A model generated the notes under the pieces. The model worked only from the letters and a program-made list of their open reading frames with translations, did not search any database and was not told where the DNA came from. 31,224 bases of DNA from Prevotellaceae bacterium UBA5903 (lineage in GTDB: Bacteria > Bacteroidota > Bacteroidia > Bacteroidales > Bacteroidaceae), in the NCBI GenBank assembly GCA_002431845.1, contig DJEH01000100.1, forward strand, positions 19,791-51,014, written 5' to 3'. The translations under genes were made by a program, and so were the position numbers. Shown here in pieces: positions 16,449 to 24,099 of this stretch. Numbering within the stretch: position 1 is the first letter of the stretch; every line of letters begins with the position of its first letter.

Positions 16449-17519
16449 TTATTTCAATAGCTCTTTAAGTTTCTCTTCTACACCTTCAGCGCCCAGGTTG
16501 CTTGCTACAATCTTACCATCAGGACCAATGAGCAATGTTGCAGGAATAGCGTCTATGCCATAAGTGCTTGCAGCAATACTTTGCCAACCTTTAAGATCTG
16601 AAAGATGATGCCAAGGGAGTTCAAGCTTTTTAATTGCTGCAACCCAATTGTCTTTGTTGTTATCAAATGAAAGACCTACAATGTCAAAACCTTTATCCTT
16701 ATATGTGTCATAAAGTTTCTTTACCGCTGGCATTGATTTACGACAAGGGCCACACCACGATGCCCAAAAATCGATAAGAACGTACTTTCCTTTACCTACA
16801 TACTCAGACAATTTGTGAGTTTTGCCATCAGTGTCTTGCATTTCAAGGTCAGTAAACATGGTGCCAACTTTCTGTCGTTTCCAGGCCTCCATACGACTTT
16901 TAATTCCGTTAGCAATTGAGGTTGTCATGTAAACAGGGTTGCCTTCTTCAACAAGTTTGATGAGTTGTTCGCGGTCCATACGCGAGTACACTCTCGTAAG
17001 GAAGAGAGCTGGGAACTTCATGTTTCTATTTTGTTCGCAACACTCTTTAGTGAGGTCTACAATTTTGTTTTCAATGGCCCAATACTCTTTCTGCACACGT
17101 TTTTTTACAGAATCAGGAACTTGCTGACCGGCCTTTGTATACTTGTCGTAAGCCTCATTAAGAGCGCCTATTTTGTTACGTTCGCGGCTAATCTTTTCGC
17201 CCCACAACCCTATACCATCGTTTTCAGCTGAGCCTGACGGACGACCTGTTTTAAAGTCTATGGTAACATTACCATCAAGCATCAAGGGCACAGCAAACTG
17301 TCGTGAAGACATCACATAAGCAAAGATGTCGCCATTTGCATCGCCTGCAAACTCAAACTTACCATCCTTTACCTCTACGCTGTCAAGTTGTTCTTTCTCG
17401 CCTACATGATAGAGGTAAACCTTTTTTGCACCTTCAGGAGCATTGCCCTTCACGGTGTACTTTTGCGCCATTACTGGCAGTGCAAGCAAGGCGCAAAGCA
17501 TCAAAGCATACTTTTTCAT
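16449..17519 (-). CDS. TlpA-like thiol-disulfide oxidoreductase with N-terminal DUF4369
   Basis: Exported thioredoxin-fold protein of 356 residues. The signal peptide is MKKYALMLCALLALPVMA, with cleavage before Q19; there is no lipobox, so it is probably soluble in the periplasm. Residues about 20-115 are a DUF4369 domain (LDSVEVKDGKFEFAGD, VPLMLDGNVTIDF), 115-215 are a charged helical linker, and 220-356 form the AhpC/TSA-thioredoxin domain. The active site is WCGPC (C256 and C259) with the cis-proline P326 in IPATLL. Such proteins reduce or shuffle disulfides of exported proteins, often in cytochrome c maturation; the partner here is unknown. The gene has its own -7 box TAACTTTG just upstream and is divergent from the Dpm1-like gene. 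Confidence 0.94.
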   Translation of the reverse strand: MKKYALMLCALLALPVMAQKYTVKGNAPEGAKKVYLYHVGEKEQLDSVEVKDGKFEFAGDANGDIFAYVMSSRQFAVPLMLDGNVTIDFKTGRPSGSAENDGIGLWGEKISRERNKIGALNEAYDKYTKAGQQVPDSVKKRVQKEYWAIENKIVDLTKECCEQNRNMKFPALFLTRVYSRMDREQLIKLVEEGNPVYMTTSIANGIKSRMEAWKRQKVGTMFTDLEMQDTDGKTHKLSEYVGKGKYVLIDFWASWCGPCRKSMPAVKKLYDTYKDKGFDIVGLSFDNNKDNWVAAIKKLELPWHHLSDLKGWQSIAASTYGIDAIPATLLIGPDGKIVASNLGAEGVEEKLKELLK

Positions 17520-17553
17520 TATATATTTGTTTTAAATATCTGTTTTCAAAGGG

Positions 17554-17561
17554 CAAAGTTA
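17554..17561 (-). promoter_or_regulatory. Promoter -7 box for the TlpA-like gene
   Basis: On the minus strand this reads TAACTTTG, an exact TAnnTTTG match. The transcript would start near 17547, about 27 bases before the ATG at 17519. A properly spaced -33 box is not seen. The same octamer serves pgi and precedes the acyltransferase gene in this window. Confidence 0.6.
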
Positions 17562-17582
17562 ATGAATGTCGTGCAAAATGCT

Positions 17583-17590
17583 TACATTTG
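17583..17590 (+). promoter_or_regulatory. Promoter -7 box for the Dpm1-like gene
   Basis: TACATTTG matches TAnnTTTG exactly and is the same octamer as at 13289-13296. A -33 box is not evident. It lies only 21 bp from the divergent -7 box at 17554-17561, so the two start sites are close to face to face. The leader before the ATG at 17695 would be about 98 bases. Confidence 0.5.
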
Positions 17591-17694
17591 CAACACAAAA
17601 AGGATGCACAATAGCAATTAAAAGCATTGCTAAACAAAAAAGATATTTGCAATATCCTTTATATTTAAGAATAAACAAAAACTTGCAAACTGCA

Positions 17695-18447
17695 ATGGAA
17701 AAGAGCGATAGTATAGTTATTATACCTACCTACAACGAAAAAGAAAACATCGAAAATATTATCCGTGCCGTTATCGGCCGTAAAGAGCACAACTTTCACA
17801 TTCTTGTTATTGATGATGGTTCGCCCGATGGTACTGCAGACATTGTTAAAGGCTTGATGGCTGATGAATTTAAAGATAAACTACACATTATTCAGCGCAC
17901 AGGCAAATTAGGTCTTGGAACTGCCTATATCACAGGTTTTAAGTGGGCATTAGAGCATGGATATGATTATATCTTTGAGATGGATGCCGACTTTAGCCAT
18001 GCCCCCAAGGATTTGCCACGCCTATATGATGCATGTGCCAAAGATGGCTTTGACGTTGCAGTAGGTTCGCGCTATGTTAGCGGTGTTAATGTTGTTAATT
18101 GGCCTATGGGACGCGTACTGATGAGCTACTATGCCTCTAAGTATGTACGTTTCATCACAGGTGTACCCCTTCACGACACCACAGCCGGATTTGTATGCTA
18201 CAAGCGTAAGGTGCTCGAAACCATCAACCTCGATGCTATTCGTTTCAAGGGCTATGCATTCCAAATAGAAATGAAATTCACTGCCTATAAGTTTGGCTTT
18301 AAGATTAAAGAAGTGCCAGTTGTGTTTGTCAATCGCGAGTTGGGCACAAGCAAAATGAGCGGTGGCATCTTTAGCGAAGCCCTCTTTGGTGTGATGCGCC
18401 TACGTTGGGCAGCAATGACAGGTGGACTCAAACCTATAAAGAAATAA
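17695..18447 (+). CDS. Dpm1-like polyprenol-phosphate mannosyltransferase (GT2)
   Basis: Family 2 glycosyltransferase that in this subgroup transfers mannose from GDP-mannose to a polyprenyl phosphate, supplying sugar for envelope glycans or protein O-glycosylation. At 250 residues it has the short, membrane-anchor-free form. Seen are the nucleotide-binding start VIIPTYNEKENIENI, VIDDGSPDGTADIV, the metal-binding D97-x-D99 in FEMDADFSH, and GSRYVSG. The open frame extends upstream to 17566, but those residues lie in the promoter/leader region and do not match the family. ATG 17695 gives the conserved beginning. pyrC follows after a long hairpin, an arrangement I recall from Bacteroides genomes. 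Confidence 0.93.
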   Translation: MEKSDSIVIIPTYNEKENIENIIRAVIGRKEHNFHILVIDDGSPDGTADIVKGLMADEFKDKLHIIQRTGKLGLGTAYITGFKWALEHGYDYIFEMDADFSHAPKDLPRLYDACAKDGFDVAVGSRYVSGVNVVNWPMGRVLMSYYASKYVRFITGVPLHDTTAGFVCYKRKVLETINLDAIRFKGYAFQIEMKFTAYKFGFKIKEVPVVFVNRELGTSKMSGGIFSEALFGVMRLRWAAMTGGLKPIKK

Positions 18448-18477
18448 TAGTCTTACAATAGAACTGATAACAAATGG

Positions 18478-18527
18478 TAAATATGCGAATAAGAACAAGC
18501 AAAGACTTGGCATTATTCGCATATTTA
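18478..18527 (+). terminator. Perfect 15-bp hairpin between the Dpm1-like gene and pyrC
   Basis: TAAATATGCGAATAA (18478-18492) is the exact reverse complement of TTATTCGCATATTTA (18513-18527). Within the 20-base loop CAAG/CTTG can pair again. No T run follows the stem, so it may attenuate or stabilise rather than fully stop transcription. Confidence 0.7.
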
Positions 18528-18562
18528 GCATTAAGTATAGATGCTCATTAAAAACATTCATT

Positions 18563-19903
18563 ATGCACTTTCGTACACAAATCAAGAATGCCATCATCGT
18601 TAATGAAGGCAGGCGTTTTTTGGGAACACTCGTTATAGACGACGACCGCATAGATGAAATTATCGAAGGGGCCGACAGCGAGCCTATCATACCTGTAGAC
18701 AAGACAATCGATGGAACTGGATGTTATGTTTTACCAGGTATTATTGACGACCACGTGCACTTTCGCGATCCAGGATTGACTCACAAAGGCGATTTTTGTT
18801 CTGAAAGCAGAGCTGCTGCTGCAGGTGGTGTGACTACGGTGTTTGATATGCCAAACTGCATTCCACAAACCACAACCGAAGAGGCATTCCAAGAAAAAAT
18901 GCAAATTGCAGCTTCTAAAAGTGTGGTAAACTATGGTTTATTCTTTGGTGCCACAGCTGGCAATGCTTACGAACTTGGCAAGCTTAATCCACGCAAAGTA
19001 GCAGGCATAAAATTGTTTATGGGTTCATCAACAGGCAATATGCTCGTAGACAACGAGCGAAGCTTAGAAGCTATATTTGAAAGCGCACAGCTCCCCGTAA
19101 TGACCCACTGCGAAGATACCGCTATCATAAATGCTAACATGGCCAAGGCTAAAGCGCTATATGGCGACGACCCCGAAGTATGCCACCATGCAGAAATACG
19201 CAGTGAGGAGGCTTGCTACCAGTCTACAGCACTTGCCGTACGGTTGGCTCAAAAGTTCAATGCACGCTTGCACGTGGCACATATTTCTACAGCTCGCGAA
19301 CTTGAACTATTTAATGAAAACGACAATAGAATTACTGCCGAGGCTTGCGTAGGGCACCTTATATTTTGCGATGAAGATTACCATAAATTAGCCTCACGCA
19401 TCAAGGTAAACCCTGCCATAAAAACAAAGGCAGACCGCGATGCACTACGCAAAGCCCTCTCGTCGGGCAAGATTTATACCATCGGAACAGACCATGCGCC
19501 ACACACCATCAACGATAAAATAGGTGGTTGTGCAAAGGCTGCTTCGGGCATGCCAATCATACAATTTTCTCTTGTGTCTATGCTTGAGTTGGTAGATAAA
19601 GGCGTTCTTAATCTTGAACAATTAGTGTGCCTTATGTGTCATAATCCAGCCGAATTATTACAAATTGAAGGACGTGGCTACATACGCGAAGGATACAAGG
19701 CAGACGTTGTGATAGTTCGTCCCAACGCTCCTTGGCTTCTTACGCCCAACCGTATACAGAGCAAATGCAATTGGAGTCCGCTTGAGGGCCATGTGTTCCA
19801 CTGGCGCGTAGAACGCACTATCTGCAATGGATTCTCAATATATAATCGTGGACACATTACAGACGAAAAATTTCGTGGTCAAGCAGTTTGTTACAACCGA
19901 TAA
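18563..19903 (+). CDS. pyrC: Dihydroorotase (pyrimidine biosynthesis)
   Basis: Cyclises N-carbamoyl-aspartate to dihydroorotate, the third step of de novo UMP synthesis. The 446-residue protein belongs to the amidohydrolase superfamily of metal enzymes. Metal ligands are visible: H64 and H66 in DDHVHFRDPG, H182 in MTHCEDT, H237/H240 in HVAHIS and the catalytic D310 in GTDHAPH. K150 in GIKLFMGSS occupies the region of the bridging lysine. The HFRDPG and GTDHAPH signatures match dihydroorotases better than hydantoinases or allantoinases, although the amidohydrolase family overlaps. ATG 18563 gives the normal start. No other pyr gene is in the window, as is usual for Bacteroidota. Confidence 0.93.
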   Translation: MHFRTQIKNAIIVNEGRRFLGTLVIDDDRIDEIIEGADSEPIIPVDKTIDGTGCYVLPGIIDDHVHFRDPGLTHKGDFCSESRAAAAGGVTTVFDMPNCIPQTTTEEAFQEKMQIAASKSVVNYGLFFGATAGNAYELGKLNPRKVAGIKLFMGSSTGNMLVDNERSLEAIFESAQLPVMTHCEDTAIINANMAKAKALYGDDPEVCHHAEIRSEEACYQSTALAVRLAQKFNARLHVAHISTARELELFNENDNRITAEACVGHLIFCDEDYHKLASRIKVNPAIKTKADRDALRKALSSGKIYTIGTDHAPHTINDKIGGCAKAASGMPIIQFSLVSMLELVDKGVLNLEQLVCLMCHNPAELLQIEGRGYIREGYKADVVIVRPNAPWLLTPNRIQSKCNWSPLEGHVFHWRVERTICNGFSIYNRGHITDEKFRGQAVCYNR

Positions 19904-19905
19904 TG

Positions 19906-19913
19906 TAACTTTG
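19906..19913 (+). promoter_or_regulatory. Promoter -7 box for the acyltransferase gene
   Basis: TAACTTTG is an exact -7 match directly after the pyrC stop codon, placing a start near 19920, about 36 bases before the ATG at 19956. A TTTG at 19887-19890 sits 15 bases upstream, which is shorter than the usual 19-21 spacing. Confidence 0.5.
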
Positions 19914-19955
19914 ATAAGCAATTTTTCAGGCAATAATAAAGAACAATATCTTATT

Positions 19956-20705
19956 ATGATATACAAGATATACCAACTTTTCATCGCACTCCCTATCATT
20001 CTCATCGCTACCATTTTAACAGCCATCATCACGATTGTTGGTGGACTATTCAACGCTCACGTCTTTGGCTACTATCCTGGCAAAATATGGTCGCAACTTG
20101 TATGCAGAGTGTTGCTACTGCCTATTGAGGTAGTGGGACGCAACAATATCGACCACCATCAGAGCTACGTTTTTGTAGCCAATCATCAAGGTCCAATGGA
20201 CATCTTTTTGATATATGGTTTTCTTGGTCGAAACTTTAAATGGATGATGAAAAAGGCATTACGCAAAATGCCGTTAGTGGGATATGCTTGCGAAAAAGCA
20301 CGCCACATATTTGTTGATAAGTCAGGGCCTAAAGCTATCAAAGAAACCATTGAGAAAGCTCACGACACGCTTCAAGGCGGCACATCGTTGGTTGTTTTTC
20401 CAGAGGGTTCACGCACATTTACTGGGCATATGGGCATATTCCGTAAAGGTGCCTTTGTGCTTGCCGACGAGCTTCAGCTGCCCGTAGTGCCCGTCACCAT
20501 AGATGGCTCATTTGATGTGCTTACGCGCATGGCTGGCATAAACTTTGTACACCGCCATCGCATGCGCCTAATCATACACAAGCCCATCTACCCCACCTCA
20601 CATAGTGCAGAAGACATCAAGCAAACCATGCAGCAAGCCTACGACACTATTATGAATGCTCTGCCGAAAGAATATCAAGGATATGTAAAGAACGACGATC
20701 AATAA
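19956..20705 (+). CDS. plsC: 1-acyl-sn-glycerol-3-phosphate acyltransferase (PlsC-type)
   Basis: Membrane-associated enzyme that adds the second fatty acid in phospholipid synthesis (lysophosphatidate to phosphatidate). At 249 residues it has one N-terminal hydrophobic segment (about 7-32), the HX4D catalytic motif NHQGPMD (H77 and D82), KALRKMPLVG and FPEGSRT (149-155), which binds the glycerol phosphate. The open frame runs back to 19827 inside pyrC, but ATG 19956 gives the normal length and follows a -7 box at 19906-19913. PlsC-like enzymes also act on other lipids (ornithine or lyso-lipids), so the exact acceptor is inferred. A bidirectional terminator follows. Confidence 0.9.
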   Translation: MIYKIYQLFIALPIILIATILTAIITIVGGLFNAHVFGYYPGKIWSQLVCRVLLLPIEVVGRNNIDHHQSYVFVANHQGPMDIFLIYGFLGRNFKWMMKKALRKMPLVGYACEKARHIFVDKSGPKAIKETIEKAHDTLQGGTSLVVFPEGSRTFTGHMGIFRKGAFVLADELQLPVVPVTIDGSFDVLTRMAGINFVHRHRMRLIIHKPIYPTSHSAEDIKQTMQQAYDTIMNALPKEYQGYVKNDDQ

Positions 20706-20747
20706 TAGGTGGTAAATAAACATCTATAACGCCTACTTATACAATAA

Positions 20748-20795
20748 AAACACACCAATATTGTACTTTAGTTTATGCACAATATCGGTGTGTTT
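20748..20795. terminator. Bidirectional terminator between plsC and tcdA
   Basis: AAACACACC then ATATTGT (20748-20764, with A57 unpaired) pairs with ACAATAT and GGTGTGTTT (20779-20795). The stem has 16 pairs with one mismatch and a 14-base loop. T-rich sequence follows on both strands, strongest on the minus strand. It lies between convergent genes. Confidence 0.88.
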
Positions 20796-20801
20796 ATTGT
20801 T

Positions 20802-21635
20802 TTATTTCGTTTCTGTATCAGCATTGCTACATGCTTTCTCTACTGCATCTTGCATAATCAAACCAGCTATTGTAAATCCAAAGATAGCCGTTATGTGCGA
20901 CAAGCTACCATTTATCTGAGCCTTTGAGCTACACCATTCGTGGTTGAGCAATTCAGGGTCGCCTGGTCCATTCTCAGCCTTTGGACACAAGCAGGCTGCC
21001 GTTCCGCATGCATGGCTCCGCCCAAGGTTGGGTAGGAGTTCCTCGCTATATACGCACTTAAACTTTCGTGATGGAAACGTGCGCTGCTTCTTAAACTTTC
21101 TGCGTAACGCTGCACCAAGTGGGCAACCTTTAACCTTCCAAAATTCAGCCACTTCAACCTTCGTTGGATCTATTTTAAGTGCGGCTCCCATCGACGAGAA
21201 GAACTTTGCCTTTGTTTTGCAAGCATTGAGTATGAGCAAAGCCTTGTCTTGCAAGGAGTCTATGGCATCTACAATATAGTCGTAGCGCTCTATTTCAAAT
21301 GTATCAGCAGTACTTTCTGTGTAAATTTTCTGCATGGCAGTGATATTTGCCTTGGGGTTAATGCTAAGCAAACGCTGCTTTAAAGCCTCAACCTTTACCA
21401 TACCAACGGTTTCCATCGTTGCCATTATTTGGCGATTAACATTGGTAATACACACTCTATCAGAATCAACAATCGTCAAGTTCTTTATGCCCGAGCGTAC
21501 CAAACTCTCTGCACACCAACTGCCTACTCCCCCCACACCAAAGATGATAACAGACTTCTCTGCCAATGCATCCATTGTTTCGGCACCGAGCAAACGCTCT
21601 GAGCGGTTGTATATAGCTTTTTCTATGCTTCCCAT
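20802..21635 (-). CDS. tcdA: tRNA threonylcarbamoyladenosine dehydratase
   Basis: E1-like (MoeB/ThiF fold) enzyme that uses ATP to convert t6A at position 37 of ANN-decoding tRNAs into cyclic t6A. The 277-residue protein starts NRSERLLGAETM and has the nucleotide loop GVGGVGSW (33-40), the acidic residue in VDSD (57-60), NVNRQ and DAIDSLQDK, all typical of TcdA/CsdL. A variable Cys-rich region (CGTAACLC and neighbouring cysteines) follows; it also appears in many Bacteroidota members. The C-terminus has a membrane-associating helix (FGFTIAGLIMQDAV). Its start overlaps the end of the HAD phosphatase gene by 13 bp, so translation is probably coupled. Confidence 0.93.
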   Translation of the reverse strand: MGSIEKAIYNRSERLLGAETMDALAEKSVIIFGVGGVGSWCAESLVRSGIKNLTIVDSDRVCITNVNRQIMATMETVGMVKVEALKQRLLSINPKANITAMQKIYTESTADTFEIERYDYIVDAIDSLQDKALLILNACKTKAKFFSSMGAALKIDPTKVEVAEFWKVKGCPLGAALRRKFKKQRTFPSRKFKCVYSEELLPNLGRSHACGTAACLCPKAENGPGDPELLNHEWCSSKAQINGSLSHITAIFGFTIAGLIMQDAVEKACSNADTETK

Positions 21636-22369
21636 GCTTGTTTCAGTTGTTTAAAGTTTTCTGCAAGAGCTGTCATTGATGTAAAGAGGGCATTCGCCCC
21701 TTCGTTGAGCAGTGCACTTTCGGGCAATGGCCCCGTATTAACAGCTATTGTAAAGATATCAGCAGCCACCGCTGCACGCACTCCCAGAGGTGCATTCTCC
21801 ACTACCATAGCCTCGTAGGGTTTTACACCAGCCTTTTCGAGTCCCATCAGATAAGGTTCGGGATTGGGCTTACCATGTTTTACATCTTGACTTGAAACCA
21901 CAAGTTCGGGACTAAAAAAGCCAGGATAATTATGGTTTAAACGCTCTAACAACGATTTCTGCCCACTTCCAGTAACCACCACAATCGTTATTCCAGCTTG
22001 CTTCACCTCCTCAAGTACTTGCTCTGCACCTTGCATTTTAGGGGCTTCAGAACAAAGATTAAACAGTCTGCATTTCTCCTTATATATCTGTTCAATCTCC
22101 TCTTGAGTAGCATCTCTGTTCCAATATCTATGCGTAAGCATATTAATGGTTGATGCCCCCGTACGTCCTTCGTGCATATATACCTCTTCGGGCGTCATAG
22201 CCAAACCAAACTCCGTGCATACCTTCGACCACGACTTGGCATGATTGGGCATAGAGTCAAAGAGTACGCCGTCCATATCAAACAGCACAGCCTTTAGTTT
22301 TCTGCTTTTGTTAGCAAACAAAGGGTGCTTAGCCAAATAAGTTTCTATGTTACTTTTAAACGTCATCAA
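21623..22369 (-). CDS. HAD-family phosphatase, beta-phosphoglucomutase-like
   Basis: Haloacid dehalogenase superfamily hydrolase of 248 residues, subfamily IA. Motif I is D31-x-D33 in LFDMDGVLFDS, followed by a helical cap (GRTGASTINML). Motif II is VVVTGSGQKS, the lysine lies in HGKPNPEPYL, and motif III is VVENAPLGVRAA. The general pattern is that of sugar-phosphate phosphatases and beta-phosphoglucomutases; the substrate is not determined. Two consecutive ATG codons (22369 and 22366) are possible starts. tcdA begins inside its last codons. A terminator for pgi lies just upstream, so the HAD-tcdA pair must have its own promoter, though no clear TAnnTTTG was found before it. Confidence 0.9.
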   Translation of the reverse strand: MMTFKSNIETYLAKHPLFANKSRKLKAVLFDMDGVLFDSMPNHAKSWSKVCTEFGLAMTPEEVYMHEGRTGASTINMLTHRYWNRDATQEEIEQIYKEKCRLFNLCSEAPKMQGAEQVLEEVKQAGITIVVVTGSGQKSLLERLNHNYPGFFSPELVVSSQDVKHGKPNPEPYLMGLEKAGVKPYEAMVVENAPLGVRAAVAADIFTIAVNTGPLPESALLNEGANALFTSMTALAENFKQLKQAWEA

Positions 22370-22413
22370 CTTTTGATTTAATTACTTAGAAGGCGTTGCG
22401 CTTCTATAATTAA

Positions 22414-22502
22414 AAAAGAGTTTAAGAGTTTAGAACGCCATACGTGCATGTTTTTCTATAACCCTTAAACTCTTTTCGGAGCAAACTACACTTGTTGTAG
22501 TT
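22414..22502 (-). terminator. Terminator and small hairpin after pgi
   Basis: On the minus strand, two elements follow the pgi stop codon. First is a small hairpin with 7-bp arms (22484-22490 with 22496-22502). Second is a perfect 13-bp stem, AAAAGAGTTTAAG at 22414-22426 and its complement at 22464-22476, with a 37-base loop. A run of T residues follows it on the minus strand. The large loop makes it less classical, but the stem and U tract fit termination of pgi. Confidence 0.75.
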
Positions 22503-22511
22503 GCAAAATGA

Positions 22512-23861
22512 TTATTTCAACTTAGCTTTAATAGCTTCAGTTTCTTTCTCATAGCCAGGTTTGCCCAAGAGTGCAAACATATTTTTCTTATATGCTTCTA
22601 CACCTGGTTGGTTAAACGGATTAACCTCGAGCAACAAGCCGCTAATGCCACATGCACGCTCAAAGAAGTAAATCATTTGGCCAAGATGATACTCATCAAG
22701 TGTATCAACACTTAAGCGCATATTAGGCACACCACCATCTACGTGAGCCAATTGTGTACCGAGTTCTGCCATCTTGTTTACCTCGTCTACACGCTTACCC
22801 TCAAGGAAGTTTAAGCCATCAAGGTTTTCATCATCGTGTGGGAAGAGCACCTTGTGCTTAGGATTTTCGATAGAAACAACGGTTTCAAAGATAGTACGTT
22901 CGCCCTCTTGTATCCATTGCCCCATAGAGTGCAAGTCGGTTGTAAAGTCTACAGCTGCGGGGAAGATACCCTTGCCATCCTTGCCTTCGCTCTCGCCATA
23001 AAGTTGCTTCCACCATTCGTTCATGTAGTGAAGTTTAGGTTGGAAGTTTACGAGAATTTCTATTTTCTTACCCTCTGCATAGAGTGCATTGCGCACAGCA
23101 GCATATTGTTCTGCAGGGTTCTCTTCAAATGGAACTTCAGGCGCAGTGAGCTTCTCCATATCGGCAGCACCCTTAACAAGTGCCTCAATGTCAAAGCCTG
23201 CACATGCTATAGGCAACAAGCCTACAGGGGTAAGAACTGAGAAGCGACCACCAACGTTGTCGGGGATAATAAAGCTCTTGTATCCCTCTTTATCAGCAGT
23301 TACGCGAGCTGCACCTTTCTTTGCATCAGTTACCGCAACGATAACCTTACGAGCCATTTCGATGCCGCGTTGTTCTTCGCATTGCTTACGCAACAAGCGG
23401 AAAGCAAGAGCAGTTTCAGTAGTAGTACCACTCTTTGATATATTGATTACACCAAACTTACGACCTTTGAGATATTCAGTAAGTTCGTAAAGATAATCTT
23501 CGCCAATATTGTTACCTGCAAAGAGAATTACAGGGTTTTTACCATCGTTTGTGAGCCATTCAAAACTGTTGCCTAAGGCTTCAATTACGGCACGTGCACC
23601 AAGATAGCTACCGCCAATACCTGCCACCACAATCGTGTCGCAGTTTTCGCGAAGCACTGCTGCTGTAGCCTTCAAGTCAGCCAAATGTTCGGGAGTAATG
23701 CTTGATGCCAAGTGCATCCAACCAAGAAAGTCGTTGCCAGCGCAAGTGCCTTCTTCAAGTGCCTTTTGTGCTGCTTTTACACGTGGTTCAAGAGCTTTCA
23801 CTGCATCGGCTGCTACAAATTGTACAGCCTTGCTCACTTCTAAGCTAATATTTTTGCTCAT
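22512..23861 (-). CDS. pgi: Glucose-6-phosphate isomerase
   Basis: Interconverts glucose-6-phosphate and fructose-6-phosphate in glycolysis and gluconeogenesis, in the cytoplasm. At 449 residues it is the shorter bacterial type, as in Bacillus. Two sugar-isomerase (SIS) domains are present. Phosphate-binding motifs GGSYLGARAVIEAL and ISKSGTTTETALAFRLL are seen, then DNVGGRFSVLTPVGLLP, and TDLHSMGQWIQEG with the active-site region. The open frame extends a further 42 codons upstream to 23987, but that part covers the promoter. ATG 23861 (MSKNISLEV) is the proper start, 38 bases from the predicted transcription start. The gene is flanked by terminators on both sides, so it is probably transcribed alone. 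Confidence 0.96.
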   Translation of the reverse strand: MSKNISLEVSKAVQFVAADAVKALEPRVKAAQKALEEGTCAGNDFLGWMHLASSITPEHLADLKATAAVLRENCDTIVVAGIGGSYLGARAVIEALGNSFEWLTNDGKNPVILFAGNNIGEDYLYELTEYLKGRKFGVINISKSGTTTETALAFRLLRKQCEEQRGIEMARKVIVAVTDAKKGAARVTADKEGYKSFIIPDNVGGRFSVLTPVGLLPIACAGFDIEALVKGAADMEKLTAPEVPFEENPAEQYAAVRNALYAEGKKIEILVNFQPKLHYMNEWWKQLYGESEGKDGKGIFPAAVDFTTDLHSMGQWIQEGERTIFETVVSIENPKHKVLFPHDDENLDGLNFLEGKRVDEVNKMAELGTQLAHVDGGVPNMRLSVDTLDEYHLGQMIYFFERACGISGLLLEVNPFNQPGVEAYKKNMFALLGKPGYEKETEAIKAKLK

Positions 23862-23905
23862 AATAGTTATATAGAATATATATGTGCTATTTAGTTTTCG
23901 TTTGG

Positions 23906-23936
23906 CAAAGTTACTGCAAGGCGAGAGAAGTACAAA
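23906..23936 (-). promoter_or_regulatory. Complete Bacteroidota promoter for pgi
   Basis: On the minus strand TTTG (23933-23936), a 19-base spacer and TAACTTTG (23906-23913) match the -33/-7 consensus exactly. Transcription would start near 23899, 38 bases before the ATG at 23861. This settles the pgi start against the longer open frame. Confidence 0.82.
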
Positions 23937-24031
23937 ACGAAAGTTGAAAAACTTTTGTTTTTCAGTCATTAAAGTGTCTATAATCAACTCATATTGTGCA
24001 AAAACTACGCCTTTAAGCCATTCACAAAAAA

Positions 24032-24076
24032 ACTCGAAACACTCAGTATGGTGGTTTCATACTGAATGTTTCGAGT
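24032..24076 (-). terminator. Strong intrinsic terminator after glnN
   Basis: ACTCGAAACA and TCAGTATG (24032-24050) pair with CATACTGA and TGTTTCGAGT (24058-24076). The stem has 18 pairs with one mismatch and a 7-base loop. On the minus strand it is followed by seven T residues. It separates glnN from the pgi promoter. Confidence 0.9.
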
Positions 24077-24099
24077 AAGTATTTACAGTATCTATTTAC

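Noticed and set aside
17566..17694. Upstream extension of the Dpm1-like gene
   Set aside because: It covers the -7 box at 17583-17590 and has no family similarity; ATG 17695 gives the conserved start.
19827..19955. Acyltransferase start inside pyrC
   Set aside because: The 43 added residues overlap pyrC and lie upstream of a -7 box; ATG 19956 gives normal PlsC length.
23862..23987. 42-residue N-terminal extension of pgi
   Set aside because: This stretch contains the perfect pgi promoter (23906-23936), so it is not translated.
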